Source of the DNA: Hexactinellida sp. DTS-2022
Taxonomy: Eukaryota; Porifera; Hexactinellida
Assembly: GCA_028753945.1 (NCBI GenBank)
Contig: JAPNXP010000001.1
Coordinates: 10,158,501-10,222,500, forward strand
DNA length: 64,000 nt
Direction: 5' to 3'
Shown: piece by piece, positions 10,969 to 21,266 of the stretch
Numbering within the stretch: the stretch's first letter is position 1
How the letters are laid out: every line of letters begins with the position of its first letter
Position numbers and translations under genes: made by a program
Notes under the pieces: generated by a model
Database searches by the model: none
Seen by the model: the letters and a program-made list of their open reading frames with translations, nothing else
What the model was told of the DNA's origin: nothing

Positions 10969-11589
10969 TTATTTTTTAAGACCTAGTTTTTGGGTTTTCG
11001 CCCAAATACGTTGGCTATAATGAAACCAACATCCGTAATAGCTGATATGAGGAAATACATCTTTGAAAGCGTTCCTAGCTGCCGGTTCCCAATCAGACAT
11101 GGAGGCTACGGGTTTAAATTTAGGGATGTCAATAAGAATCTTTTCTAAAACTGCTTTGTATCATCCTTTCTTTCTTGCCCGACAATAAACAGTGGACAGC
11201 AGGAAGTGTATGCCTACCAACAGCTATGAATATCGTCCATAATTGATAGAATTGGACCGTCAATGGTATTTTGGGATGTATTTTTCTCCTAGCACGATAC
11301 ATCGACGATTCGCACACCGCAAAAGAAATTTCACGTGCACATAATACGTTCCTAGTAACGTCATCGAATACCTCCCTTAGACCTGTTGTTTCCACTTGCT
11401 TCGTTCATAGGGATTATCAAATTTCTAGCACGATTTATTTTACCAGTTCCCTTACAACCACTCCTAAAGAATGCGCACTTTAAGTAATTATATTTCTCAG
11501 TAATTTTTGACTGAACATACTTGTGTCCGTCAGTCGATGTCAGAATATTTCCTATACAGCGTTTATACTCTTCAGAATTGAATTCCATT
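10969..11589 (-). pseudogene. MULE transposase fragment with FLYWCH domain, broken
   Basis: Read on the minus strand from about 11589, the first part (KYNYLKCAFFRSGCKGTGKI) is a FLYWCH-like zinc finger remnant. Next comes LREVFDDVTRN... and YRARRKIHPKIP, typical of animal MULE proteins, then FYQLWTIFIAVGRHTLPAVH, the start of the MULE catalytic domain. The last part (SDWEPAARNAFKDVFPH, then GCWFHYSQRIW) is the conserved catalytic-domain block. The pieces are in different frames and segments between them are missing, so it is a deleted, frameshifted relic. It is separate from the MULE at 32.5-36.4 kb. Confidence 0.8.
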
Positions 11590-11814
11590 ATGTCCTATAA
11601 ATTGCGAAATGATTTCGAAGTTAATTATGGGAATTCTTTTATACAGATAAGATGAATGGATATTTCTAGTAATTGATTCGCGAAAATCAAAATATTATGA
11701 AATTGCAGTTGTGTGTACTGATTGATAACGTGTGATAAATGGACAATGTTTGTTTACCTATACTACATACTAGTATCATGTTGCAAATAGATTTTTCATT
11801 TATCATTAATCACT

Positions 11815-11945
11815 TTTCGAACAAATGACAATATTCCAAATTACGATTCGGACACATGATAATATTCCAAATTACGATTCGGTCAAACGCCAGTTAACGC
11901 TTTTCGGACAAATGACAACTTACAAATTCGGACAAATGCATGCGC
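11815..11945. repeat. Short tandem repeat
   Basis: The phrase ACAATATTCCAAATTACGAT followed by TCGGAC is repeated about twice in full, with shorter partial units (TTCGGACAAATGACAA) beside it. Confidence 0.6.
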
Positions 11946-12119
11946 CTCATAATTATTTATTTTGTATTCCATTTTACGATGTGTGTAGGGAATGATAATT
12001 TATAGTAATTTGGAAATATTGTTATGTGTTTTGAGTTTTGAGTGGAAAACCCACAAATTCAATAAAATTAGGTAGTGATCAAAGAACACAATAGGTGATA
12101 TCTAAAAGCAAATTTTTGA

Positions 12120-12725
12120 AGAATAAGAAACCCTAATGACAACTCCATGAATCTAGAACTAATGACAACTCTATGAATCTTACAATAGAACTAATTACAA
12201 TAGAACTAATTACAACTCTATGAAATCTTACAATAGAACTAATGACAATCCATGAATCTTACAATAGAACTAATAAAACTCCATGAATCTTACAATAGAA
12301 CTAATGACAATCCATGAATCTTACAATAGAACAGGGTTCCGCAAACTTTCATTTATATCAGGCCACATAATCTTAACAAAATTTTCCTCATGCCGCAAAC
12401 ATTATCGAGAAATTTTTCGAAATATAACAAAAACTATGTTGTTGTAATACTATAACTATACTAATTTAAGCAAAAAGTGCATAAAGCACTCTAGCCAAAG
12501 GTAATAATCAGTGTGTATATGTGTACAGGCCAGATTAAAATTAGAAATGTCTCTCAGGCCACACATGATACCAATTTCCAATTACCATTGAGCTATCAGG
12601 CCACACATAAGGTTGTTTCAGGCCGCATGCGGCCTGAAAAACCTAGTTTGCGGAACCCTGCAATAGAACTAATGACAACTCCATGAATCTTACAATAGAA
12701 CTAATTACAACTCTATGAAATCTCA
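12120..12725. repeat. Minisatellite split by a hAT element
   Basis: Units of about 36 bp built on AACTAATGACAACTCCATGA then ATCTTACAATAG run from about 12130 to 12331 and continue at 12661-12725 after the hAT insertion. More units resume at 14437-14475, beyond the next element, so one original array was cut twice. Confidence 0.8.
12332..12660. mobile_element. hAT-like MITE inserted in a minisatellite
   Basis: The ends are CAGGGTTCCGCAAACT and AGTTTGCGGAACCCTG. The 8-bp target duplication CAATAGAA is exact (12324-12331 and 12661-12668). Internal motifs AGGCCACA and GGCCGCATGCGGCC recur. It is non-coding. Confidence 0.9.
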
Positions 12726-13283
12726 GTATAACCATGACCTACTATAATACGGCTAGATAAGTCAAGTATTTGCTAATATATTTCCAGGCCAGTGTTTACT
12801 TTCTAATTGCTCGTAAAATGAATTACCTATAGTCATGGAATAAACTAAACTTAGGTTTTCAAATATGCCGGAAACATCTAAAATACTTTTGAGAATGATT
12901 TCAAATCGGATTTAACCACAATGACGTTATCAAATATACATACCCATATATGGAAATTATTACTTTATACTATTAAAATAAATCAAAAAAAATAGAAAAT
13001 GAGTACTTGATTCTTTCCAGTATCCATTTGGCATGTTGTCAATTGTCCATAGCAATTTGTGTCTGTCCAAATATCTTGTGTTAAATTTAATAGACATGAA
13101 GAAGGAGACAGATCAGTGAAATCCGCCGTAAAGATCAGGTTTGTGCATTTAAATCCAACAAACGCCAGAAAACCTAATTGTATACCTTCTCCCATTACTT
13201 ATAATCCTTGTATTTCTTGTTCCAAATAGAAACAATAAAAGTACTCATTTTCTAATTTTTTGATTTATTTTAATAGTATAGAG

Positions 13284-13417
13284 CAGGGGTTTTTTTAAGG
13301 CCGATCTTGGTGTAAAATTTGCACCAAGATCTTTTCGAGTTACACCACGATTCGGGTCGGCCGAGGCCGCTGCAGTGTTAAGTTGCACCAAGGTCTCAAC
13401 ATTAAAAAAAAAACCTG
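13284..13417. mobile_element. hAT-like MITE (CAGGGGTTTTTTT family), copy 1
   Basis: The ends are CAGGGGTTTTTTTAAGG and TTTTTTTTTT-complement runs ending AACCTG. The 8-bp duplication GTATAGAG is exact (13276-13283 and 13418-13425). The interior carries CACCAAGATC and GGTGTAA motifs in both directions. Confidence 0.85.
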
Positions 13418-13447
13418 GTATAGAGTAATAATTACCATATATGGGTA

Positions 13448-13959
13448 CAGTAGAACCCCGCATATCGGGACATGCGCGTATCGGGGCAGTAGGTTGGGAA
13501 TTTGCTTTTTTCCCATTAAAAATAACCCCGCGTATCGGGGCGCCATTCACTTATCGGGGCACTCCACCGAAGATTATTTTCTCTTGAGTAACAAGATTTT
13601 TACTTTTAGGCAGCTTAGTATTCTTTGTAATGGCCGCTAAGCGTCACCCACTCACGATAGAGACTCGTGCAGAGGTAATCGAGGGATTTTTTCAAAACAA
13701 AAATTCCGTGAATATCATAGATTTGTGACTCCTAGTGTAGGTAAAGTATAATGTGAAATTGTAATGTGTAGTACTGCTTAAATATCAGCCTTAACTCTAG
13801 GTTTAGACTATATGTGTATGATTTGTTGTGTAGGTGCTAACTTAATTGTTTTAACCAAACATATTGGAGTTCTCTTAGAATCCCGCATATCGGGGCACTC
13901 CCTCGTATCGGGGCGCTGAGCGCTTGGACGGAGGTGCCCCGATACGCGGGATTCCACTG
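13448..13959. mobile_element. Pogo/Tigger-like element, TATCGGGGC type, deletion derivative
   Basis: The ends are CAGTAGAACCCCGCATATCG and GATACGCGGGATTCCACTG, flanked by TA at 13446-13447 and 13960-13961. TATCGGGGC-like motifs recur about six times in the two terminal regions. It retains the beginning of a transposase gene (13630-13728), so it is an internally deleted derivative of an autonomous element. Confidence 0.88.
13630..13728 (+). pseudogene. N-terminal stub of a pogo/Tigger transposase
   Basis: An ATG-initiated frame of 32 codons reads MAAKRHPLTIETRAEVIEGF and ends after NIIDL. Basic KR, then LT-E-AEVIEGF, is the beginning of the CENP-B/Psq-type helix-turn-helix found at the N-terminus of Tigger transposases. 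It stops soon afterwards because the rest of the gene has been deleted. Its position inside TA-flanked CAGT ends ties this whole MITE group to the pogo/Tigger lineage. Confidence 0.65.
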
Positions 13960-14168
13960 TATGAATATTTGATTACGTCATTGCGGTTAAATCCCGCGAG
14001 AAATCATTACCAAAAGTGTTCTAGATGTTTACAGTCTATTTGAAAATTTATGTCTAATTGATTCCATGACTGTAGGTGATTACATTTACGAGCAATTATA
14101 AAGTAAACACTGGCCTGGAAATGAAATGAGCAAATACTTGACTTATCTAGCCGTATAATATAGTATGC

Positions 14169-14423
14169 TGTTATGAGATGAGGCCACATCCTAGTACGGA
14201 GACTAGACGCTCTTTCCGACCCCATCCCATAGGGATGTCATGTGTGTGGTTTCGTCCCATTGCAGGGACTCATCAGGAGGGTAACCCTCGACCACGTTCG
14301 TACCAGTGTCGCACACCGGCTACCCGTTCGTACTGCCGACGATCCGAGGGAACGGTGCCCGTACTGCCAACTACCCAGGGCTCCCAACCCTTAGGTATCC
14401 TGGAGACCAGGGATATCGTAACA
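14169..14423 (+). mobile_element. 255-bp TG...CA repeat (solo-LTR-like), copy 2
   Basis: Reverse-complement match of 9966-10220 over its whole length. It starts TGTTATGAGATGAGG and ends GATATCGTAACA. It interrupts the right arm of the element at 12726-14436. Confidence 0.65.
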
Positions 14424-14498
14424 AGGCCATGGTATAACTAATGACAACTCTATGAAATGTCAGTAGACTAATGACAACTTAGAAAATTCGCACTAACG

Positions 14499-14768
14499 CA
14501 GCGGTCCCCCCGTGTCAGCTGTCCCCCCGGACCAGCTGTCCCCAGGACCTGTTGCCCTAGTGTCAGTACTCCCCCCCAGGGTTAGATGTCCCCCAATCGG
14601 ACTACTTTAAAGTTTAAATGTAGAATATGAGACTATAGTGATGTGCATTGTGAAATTTATTGTTCTGGGACCCTAGTGTTAGTCCGAGTGGGAGACATCT
14701 GACCCTGAGGGGGGACAGCTGACACTAGGGCGACTGGTCAGGGGGGACATTATTTGGGGGGACCGCTG
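14499..14768. mobile_element. hAT-like MITE with G/C-run termini
   Basis: CAGCGGTCCCCCC and GGGGGGACCGCTG are the ends. The arms are made of CAGCTGTCCCCC-like words repeated in both orientations. I find no matching flanking duplication. Confidence 0.65.
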
Positions 14769-14948
14769 GCATTATGACACCGGTACCACATATACGCGGA
14801 GTTCTCATAACTTCTTTATTCTCGTTCAATCCTTGGTCTATCCTGGCTTTTATCAATCATAACGACAGCTCTCACCTCAGCCACAGCTTCATATTCACTA
14901 TCATACTGGGACTGCAGGGTTGTGCTATTCGCTATCCTATACCCTTGA

Positions 14949-15075
14949 CAGGGTTTTTTTTAAAGGTTGAGACCTTGGTGTAACTCAACACTGCAGCAGC
15001 CGCGGCCGACCCGAATCGTGGTGTAACTCCCAAAAACCTTGGTGCAAAATTACACCAAGATCGGCCTTTTAAGGT
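14949..15075. mobile_element. CAGGGGTTTTTTT family, copy 2, right end lost
   Basis: It matches 13284-13417 (CTTGGTGTAACTC, GCAGCAGCCGCGGCC, CACCAAGATCGGCC) but lacks the final ACCCTG, so its right end is truncated. Confidence 0.7.
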
Positions 15076-15455
15076 TATTCATTTCGTACCTATTCTACCC
15101 AGGAATTAGCCTCCAGTTTCATTTTGAATTTGCAGCAATTTATATATAACGAGCCCATCGATCTCGAAAATGACTGTTATGTACATTGTACAGATGACTG
15201 CTATACTCAGGCATGGCCTACTTAATATACGGCTAAACGTGTCACCGAGAAGGCCATGAAACGAGAAGGCCAGTTTCTAATTTTCATTCTAAGCTAAACT
15301 ATATACCTCCTATTGTTATTATTTACATTGTATATGGGGTAATCAACCATCGCGAGTCCAATGGAACCACTTTTGAGAATCTCAGATTTGTGGTTAAGCT
15401 GTTTAGGTGCCATTTCATGGTGACGATAACAATCTATAGTAAAATTTAGATATAA

Positions 15456-15641
15456 CTTATATGTAGACCGTATATTTCTAGACTAGGTTTTCTTACATAT
15501 ACATTAGTATACCCATAGACGGCAGGGCTTTTGGTCTACAAAAATTATAGACGGTCTATAAATTTTTGGCTTATTTGTATGGGCTTTTATAGACCGTCTA
15601 GAAAATTAGAAATAGACCGTCTACATATAAGGATGCTCTTT
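15456..15641. mobile_element. MITE of the TAGACCGTCT family, copy 1
   Basis: The ends are CTTATATGTAGACCGT and TAGACCGTCTACATATAAG. A second copy is at 53003-53172, with the same inner line GCTTATTTGTATGGGCTTTT. Confidence 0.8.
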
Positions 15642-16095
15642 TATTTAGAAGATTTCAAATGTTATAAATTTCATTTTCTTGTTACTTTTAAGAATTTTTA
15701 ATCAGGAATAATAAATAGGGATATATTTCATACCATGGCGACAATCTAAAAATTATAAAAATTATAAAGCAACCACATGCTAAAATACAAGTAGTATCCG
15801 AGTTACAACTTACTATTTTCGTCCATAAAACGTATATAATTGCTGGTTTATATATTCATTCTCATTCTATATTCTGGAAATGTTTACTAAGTATATTAGC
15901 AAATTATCTTCATTTTCTCGTACGTAGTTCATTAGACTCAAATTGTATATTTTGTATATTTGGGTGTCATCATTAAATGGCGCCTAAACAGCTTAACCAC
16001 AAATCTCAGATTATCAAAAGTGGTTCCATTGGACTCGCGATGGTTGATTACCCCATACACAATGCAAATAATAACAATAGGATGCATAGTTTAGC

Positions 16096-16585
16096 CAGAG
16101 ATGCAGCGGTCCGGAAATTTCATGGACCGGACCGGACCGTCTTGATTTTTTTCTGGACGGTCCTGACCGTATGATAAATATATTGGATCGGTCAAGACCG
16201 TTATATCCCTTATTTGGACAGTTACAGACCGCATAGTAGAGTGGCTAATTATATTCACTTGTATTTAGAAGATACTTATCACTTATGTGCTTGTAAACAA
16301 TGGGAAATAACGGATTGGAGCCTAATCGTTTGTCCAATCTAGGATCAGTCCAGACCGATATATCGTTAATTTGGACCGGTGTAAGCGCGCTTTGGGGACG
16401 CCCAGCGTTTTAGGGACCACGTCCCTAAAGCCCTAGCGTTTTAGGGACCCCCGTCCCTATATCGCTAGTGTTTTAAAGCCCAGGGGGTCCAAAACGCTAG
16501 CGATTTAGGGACGGGGTCCCCAAAACGCGTTTATACTGGTCCAGACCGCGGTCGGTCCGGTCCGGTCCAGACCGCTGCATCTCTG
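16096..16585. mobile_element. hAT-like element, GGTCCGGTCC-rich, exact target duplication
   Basis: The ends are CAGAGATGCAGCGGTCC and GGACCGCTGCATCTCTG (with some internal change). AGTTTAGC flanks both sides (16088-16095 and 16586-16593) and fits the uninterrupted left arm at 15205-15420, which confirms the insertion. The centre carries GCGTTTTAGGGAC words in both orientations. Confidence 0.88.
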
Positions 16586-16885
16586 AGTTTAGCTTAGAAT
16601 GAAAAAATTAGAAACTGGCCTTCTCGTTTCATGGCCTTCTCGGTGACATATTTAGCCGTATATTAAGTAGGCCATGACCATACCTGCCAACCTATTTGAG
16701 ATAAATCCCTGTACGCGGCTCCTATTTCCCCCTGTACATTGGCCAAAATCCCTGTACACCCCAAAAAAATCTTTCCTGTAAAGGTGAAAAGACTAGTTTA
16801 TATAGACTGTACAGGGAATCCCTATATGCTCGAATAGGAACAGATTATTTAACAAAACAAAATGCTATATTTAGACATGTAATGA

Positions 16886-16975
16886 AAAGTCTAACGAGCA
16901 TGCTCATTAGACTCGACGAGCATGCTCATTAGACTCGACGAGCATGCTCATTAGGCTCGACGAGCTATCTATTAA
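16886..16975. repeat. GAGCATGCTC tandem array, left
   Basis: The 10-base palindrome GAGCATGCTC is repeated every 22 bases or so, separated by ATTAGACTCGAC. It mirrors the array at 18473-18585. Confidence 0.85.
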
Positions 16976-17817
16976 ACTTTCTGACAAAAAACATACATTG
17001 CATTCTTTAACTTTAACGGTTCGAATTAAGTTCGGTCGTACCTAATTAGCAAAGTTCTAGAATCTAGATGAACTAAATAGGTCCATCCGAATCAAATAGG
17101 TTTGAACTAGGCTCAAAAAATTTTCCCGCGGGTGAATTTCTACTGTCACCGATTTATGTTAATTAATTACCTTTCGAGCAGATTATATGGATCGATTTAG
17201 AATTTTTAGTTCAGCCGAACCAAATTTGTTGGGTTCCACTCGAATTAACTTACTCTAAATATGTTCACTCGAACCAAATAAATTCGTGTTGAACTAAACA
17301 TATGAATACTTTTCCAGCGATTTTCGCAGTGGGTCGAAATATGCAGGAAATTTAGTCAAACGAGTTCAGAAATAATAAAAAATAGCAATTCATGATAATA
17401 GATAGTAGATACATCCAATTTATCACGAAACACCACCAAAAATCACCGAATTTCGGCAGATTTATGCCGGGGCTAAACAGTGGCCGCCCCGGCATGATTT
17501 TCTCATGCCGGAGCACGCCCCGTCCGCCTCGGCATGGTTGACGCCTATGACTGTTCTAGAGGTGGAATTTCCAGAAATAATGCATCTTCTTCATCATTGG
17601 AATGACTTGTATCAAATATAAACAAAAGCATTATCAATGTCACTGTCAACATACAAGATCTGTTAAAATTTCTCTTCGGTAACTTTCATTTATCGCAGCA
17701 AAATCAAGATCGATATGCAATAGATTCGGTTAATTGGAGCTTTAATTTTTTGCTTTAGGAATAGATAGATTAGATATTCCGGCCATATACAGCAAGGTTT
17801 TAACAGTTGACGAATTA

Positions 17818-18001
17818 CAGTCGACTCCGCTTAAAAGAGTCATCTCGGGACCAGGTTGATTTGACCCGATTAAGCGAGAAATCTATTAACCGAAAATAAT
17901 TTAAGCCAAAATATAATTCCGTCCTATAAATCCTGTGAAATTTTTACCCGATTAAGCAGTGAAATCTATTAACCGGTGGATCTATTAAGCGGAGTCGACT
18001 G
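17818..18001. mobile_element. Pogo-like MITE, ATTAAGCGG type, copy 1
   Basis: The ends are CAGTCGACTCCGCTTAA and TTAAGCGGAGTCGACTG. Internal ACCCGATTAAGC and CTATTAACCG words match the smaller copy at 47756-47857. TA precedes the left end; the right flank is GA. Confidence 0.82.
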
Positions 18002-18069
18002 GATATAGCTAAAAGTATTGAAACTACCATATTATTTGTAATATTATTAAATGTGTGTATATGCTGGTA

Positions 18070-18322
18070 CAGTAGAAGCTCGCAAACCGGGGCACCTCCC
18101 AAACCGGGGCAGTTACATCCGAATTTGGTTTTATCATATATAAATTCCGCTCTCGAACCGGGGCAAAGCTCGCAAACCGGGGCACTCTTTTTCATTGATT
18201 TGTTACTTTGTTTTCATATTTGTATATTTAGCTTTGTAGATAAGCTCGCAAACCGGGGCACTCTCCCAAAGTGGGGCATATTTCAGAAACGCCAAGGTGC
18301 CCCGGTTTGCGAGCTTCTACTG
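18070..18322. mobile_element. Pogo-like MITE, AACCGGGGC type
   Basis: The ends are CAGTAGAAGCTCGCAAACCG and CGGTTTGCGAGCTTCTACTG, flanked by TA at 18068-18069 and 18323-18324. The motif CTCGCAAACCGGGGC or its core occurs about six times. The frames of 79-93 codons across it are spurious. Confidence 0.88.
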
Positions 18323-18472
18323 TATAATCTTTAGGAAGGATTAAAATGGTAAACTTCATAAAAACTTTTAACTTAAGAAAGAGGATACAACCAAATCCTG
18401 GGAAAGGAAAGGATCCACTCCAGCGGAACTTGTATATAACAGCCACCCTTTGGACGAGAGTTATCATCGAGT

Positions 18473-18585
18473 CTAATGAGCATGCTCGTCGAGTCTAATG
18501 AGCATGCTCGTTGAGCCTAATGAGCATGCTCGTCGAGCCTAATGAGCATGCTCGTCGAGTCTAATGAGCATGCTCGTTAGACTTT
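18473..18585. repeat. GAGCATGCTC tandem array, right
   Basis: Five units of GAGCATGCTCGTCGAGTCTA type, the inverted partner of 16886-16975. Confidence 0.85.
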
Positions 18586-19156
18586 TCAATCCCTCATTTA
18601 GATGCTGTAGACATGTTTAGGTATTTTAATAGACTCACAATCAATAATTTTTCCCTAGCTAAAAATCCCTGTACAAATTTAAAAATCCCTGTACGGTCCA
18701 GCCAAAATGGTCAAAATCCCTGTACTGTACAGGGAATCCCTGTACGGTTGGCAGGTATGCATGACTCAGGTAGACTATTATATGCTAAGTGAGGGGGGGG
18801 GAGTAATGTGACTACGTACCTATATACCATATTATACCTAAATTTAAGATCATATTTTACAAGTAAATAATTATATTCAGAAATGCCTATACTATAATAT
18901 TAAACCATAGAAAGTTAGTTAGCCACCTATTTTGTCACGGGCACAATAAACCTATATCCATATTTAAATTAATACCCATTAATCAAGTGGTCACGACCAA
19001 AGGAACGATTGATAAATTGGAAGTTTGTTTCCATTTTAATCCATCTTGAGTTTAAATTAATTAGTAGTAATTGCTCTTGACACACAACTTTAATATTTTC
19101 ATACAAAACTTGAAATTATTGAGTTATATTGATCCTTACTGCTCCGGATATAAGCT

Positions 19157-20002
19157 ATGAACCTAGACTTGCATCAGCTGCTATCTCTCTTGGCCAGACT
19201 AGACCCGGGTCTCACTAAGGAATTTATCCTCAGTTCCGCTGTCCCTCTTATCGTATGCAGCGGCGGTCTGGTGTCCACATTCAATGTGTATGACTATGGG
19301 TTCCCTCTTTCCTTCGCTTTTCTGCCTGTGTACAACACGCTCTCAGTCTATAGGGGAGGCGCCCCTATCTCGGTGTCGATTCTCCTCTACAGCAGTGCCC
19401 TGTCGCTGCACGGACTGGTGCTAGCGAGATATATGTACAGACGGAAGCGCATAGCTGGGTTCCAGGAGAGTTTCGATAAACACATTATAAATACAAGCGA
19501 GGTTTTCTCCTCACTACGCGATGCTTCCCTAATAACAAAGATATTTAACTGGCTCGGATTGTCAGCTGTTATAGCCTGCTGGAACGCTATTCCCTACCTG
19601 TACACGCTTAGGGGGGAGGGGGTGTGTCCCTCCGGACTCCTGGGTCTCTCCCTGGTTGTGCTGGGGGCTGTGCTGCAGGCAACAGCTGATCTGCAGAAGC
19701 AGCGACACAAGGCGGCTCACGGACCCGAGTCATACTGCAGAGACGGGGTATACAGGATATGTAGACACCCGAACTACCTAGGAGAGATTATCTTCCATCT
19801 GGGAGTGTTCGTATCCGGGTACTCTCTATTCCCTAGTCTCTACAGATGGATACTGGTGGGGGCCGTACCGCTATTTATGCTGCCTCTGATGGTGTTTGTG
19901 ACTAGTGACATGGCCAAGAGACAACAACAGAAATACTCCTCGGACCCTAGCTTTACGGAGTATCAGAGTAAAGTTAGTAAGCTCATACCATTCGTATGGT
20001 GA
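19157..20002 (+). CDS. DUF1295 / steroid 5-alpha-reductase-like membrane protein
   Basis: A 281-residue single-exon protein with about six or seven hydrophobic segments. Near the C-terminus it has the block GVYRICRHPNYLGE (about residues 197-210), the hallmark of the DUF1295 / isoprenylcysteine methyltransferase / steroid-reductase superfamily, followed by a membrane segment and a polar tail (KRQQQKYSSDP). Members act in endoplasmic reticulum or other membranes on lipid-like substrates; the substrate here cannot be told from sequence. Length fits the family. The coding stretch is richer in GC than its surroundings, consistent with a real gene. The first ATG of the frame is taken as the start. 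Confidence 0.88.
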   Translation: MNLDLHQLLSLLARLDPGLTKEFILSSAVPLIVCSGGLVSTFNVYDYGFPLSFAFLPVYNTLSVYRGGAPISVSILLYSSALSLHGLVLARYMYRRKRIAGFQESFDKHIINTSEVFSSLRDASLITKIFNWLGLSAVIACWNAIPYLYTLRGEGVCPSGLLGLSLVVLGAVLQATADLQKQRHKAAHGPESYCRDGVYRICRHPNYLGEIIFHLGVFVSGYSLFPSLYRWILVGAVPLFMLPLMVFVTSDMAKRQQQKYSSDPSFTEYQSKVSKLIPFVW

Positions 20003-20620
20003 GTAACTCACCTAATGAATCTATTTATACCTATACTGGGGTACTCATTTGATTTATACAATGTATTTATTTATCGTAGTTTGATTCTACAGTGATTCTT
20101 ATTAATAAGTTATAATATTCCCTTTTAGACTCTGGTTTAGTTTAGCAATCTACTTCGAGAAATGTTATTTGTAAAATAATCAGATTGTTTTCATAATTTG
20201 AGTACGTATTTATAAATTAATTATTTTGTCTGCTATTTTATAGACCAAACTATGTATTAATGCCTGCATAATCCGACATTACATTCTTTAAATTTTCGTC
20301 ACTAAAATGAATTTCTTTTATTTCGAATAATTTATAAGGAATATTATTCCAATGGTGTCAATCAACAATCCATGGTTTTTTTCTTACAAAACTACAAATA
20401 GCCTTCATAAGAAGGGGGTGTCTAATTCTCTAAAATTTTGCGTTACTTAAAGTTTGAAGGCCCTTTTGTTTCAATGAATAAGTTAGGGCATAGCATTCTA
20501 TAGCATTCTATGTATAGAATGCTATGGTTAGGGTTAACTTAATTAATAAGCAAGCGAAGCGACCTAGCTATTCACCATTTCATGAATTATTCATAATTCT
20601 AGTCAATTATCAATGAATTT
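20003..20620. other. Intergenic, no feature recognised
   Basis: AT-rich sequence after the DUF1295 gene. A short word TAGCATTCTA is repeated near 20495-20530 but nothing coding is seen. Confidence 0.4.
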
Positions 20621-21238
20621 CAGTATAACCTCGATTATCCGAACTCGTTGGGACCAGTCAAACATGTTCGGATTATTTACAATTAGGATAATTTACGGCT
20701 GAACTAATTTATGGAATAACATTGGAACCAGTCAGGTTCGGATAATCCAGGGCTTTTCACGAGTCATTTGATTGACTAGTATTCTTCAAACGAATATTCG
20801 TTCAATCATTTCGAACGAATATTATAATACTCGGTATATTCGTTTCAGCCCTACAAGATACTCAAGCACCTGGGACCTGAATGTCCTCCTAGATTATCGA
20901 CAAATACCTCACAAAGAACACAGCAACATCGATTATTATAGCACACGGCTCCCGCTGCTCTGAAATAGCGCAATAGATATTCTTTACATCTCTACCCAGA
21001 GCAAAATATAGTCTGTCAGATTGGTCACTCAAAGACCTGGAAGAAAAGACGGATGAATAGATTTGTCATATCTCGCTTTAGTGAATGCAGTCTCATCTGC
21101 CCGCATCCGCCCTAGACATGTACCTAAATATAGCAAAGGAGCTGAGCCGTCTGACACCTTAGCGCTTATCGGCCTACTAAACCTTATAAGGGAGTCACTG
21201 CCTCTACCGTTGGTAGATTCGATTAAGGGCTTCCACTG
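20621..21238. mobile_element. Remnants of pogo-like elements
   Basis: The left end, CAGTATAACCTCGATTATCC, is followed by TTCGGATTATT words. A right end, AAGGGCTTCCACTG with TA after it, lies at 21238. The inner motifs of the two ends differ, so they may belong to two different elements. The 62-67-codon frames between them could be transposase debris, but I cannot identify them. Confidence 0.45.
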
Positions 21239-21266
21239 TACTTACTTGGTGATAGCTTTGTTGTAA

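Larger units (their letters stand above)
12726..14436. mobile_element. Long-arm inverted-repeat element hosting three insertions
   Basis: The left arm (about 12728-12975) starts AGTATAACCATGACCTAC. Its reverse complement forms the right arm (13418-13447, then 13960-14168, then 14424-14436), cut by three younger elements at 13284-13417, 13448-13959 and 14169-14423. Removing these restores matching arms. The element itself sits in the minisatellite of 12120-12725. It has no coding frame; class unknown. Confidence 0.75.
16680..18763. mobile_element. CATACCTGCCAACC element with GAGCATGCTC arrays
   Basis: The ends are CATACCTGCCAACC and GGTTGGCAGGTATG, with repeated TCCCTGTACA words in both terminal regions. 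Tandem GAGCATGCTC arrays lie inside each end (16886-16975 and 18473-18585) in opposite orientation. The flank CATGAC is present on both sides. The same family appears as 22640-23085 and 3285-3390. Two pogo-like MITEs are nested inside (17818-18001 and 18070-18322). I see no transposase, and the superfamily is uncertain. Confidence 0.8.
15205..18780. mobile_element. Inverted-repeat element, outer shell of a nest
   Basis: The left arm (about 15205-15420) starts near GGCATGGCCTACTTAATA, and its reverse complement forms the right arm (15979-16095, 16586-16680 and 18764-18780). The right arm is interrupted by a hAT at 16096-16585 and, close to its tip, by a 2.1-kb element at 16680-18763. The central part (15420-15979) holds another small MITE. 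With the inserts removed the arms match over about 210 bp. It is non-coding. Confidence 0.75.
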
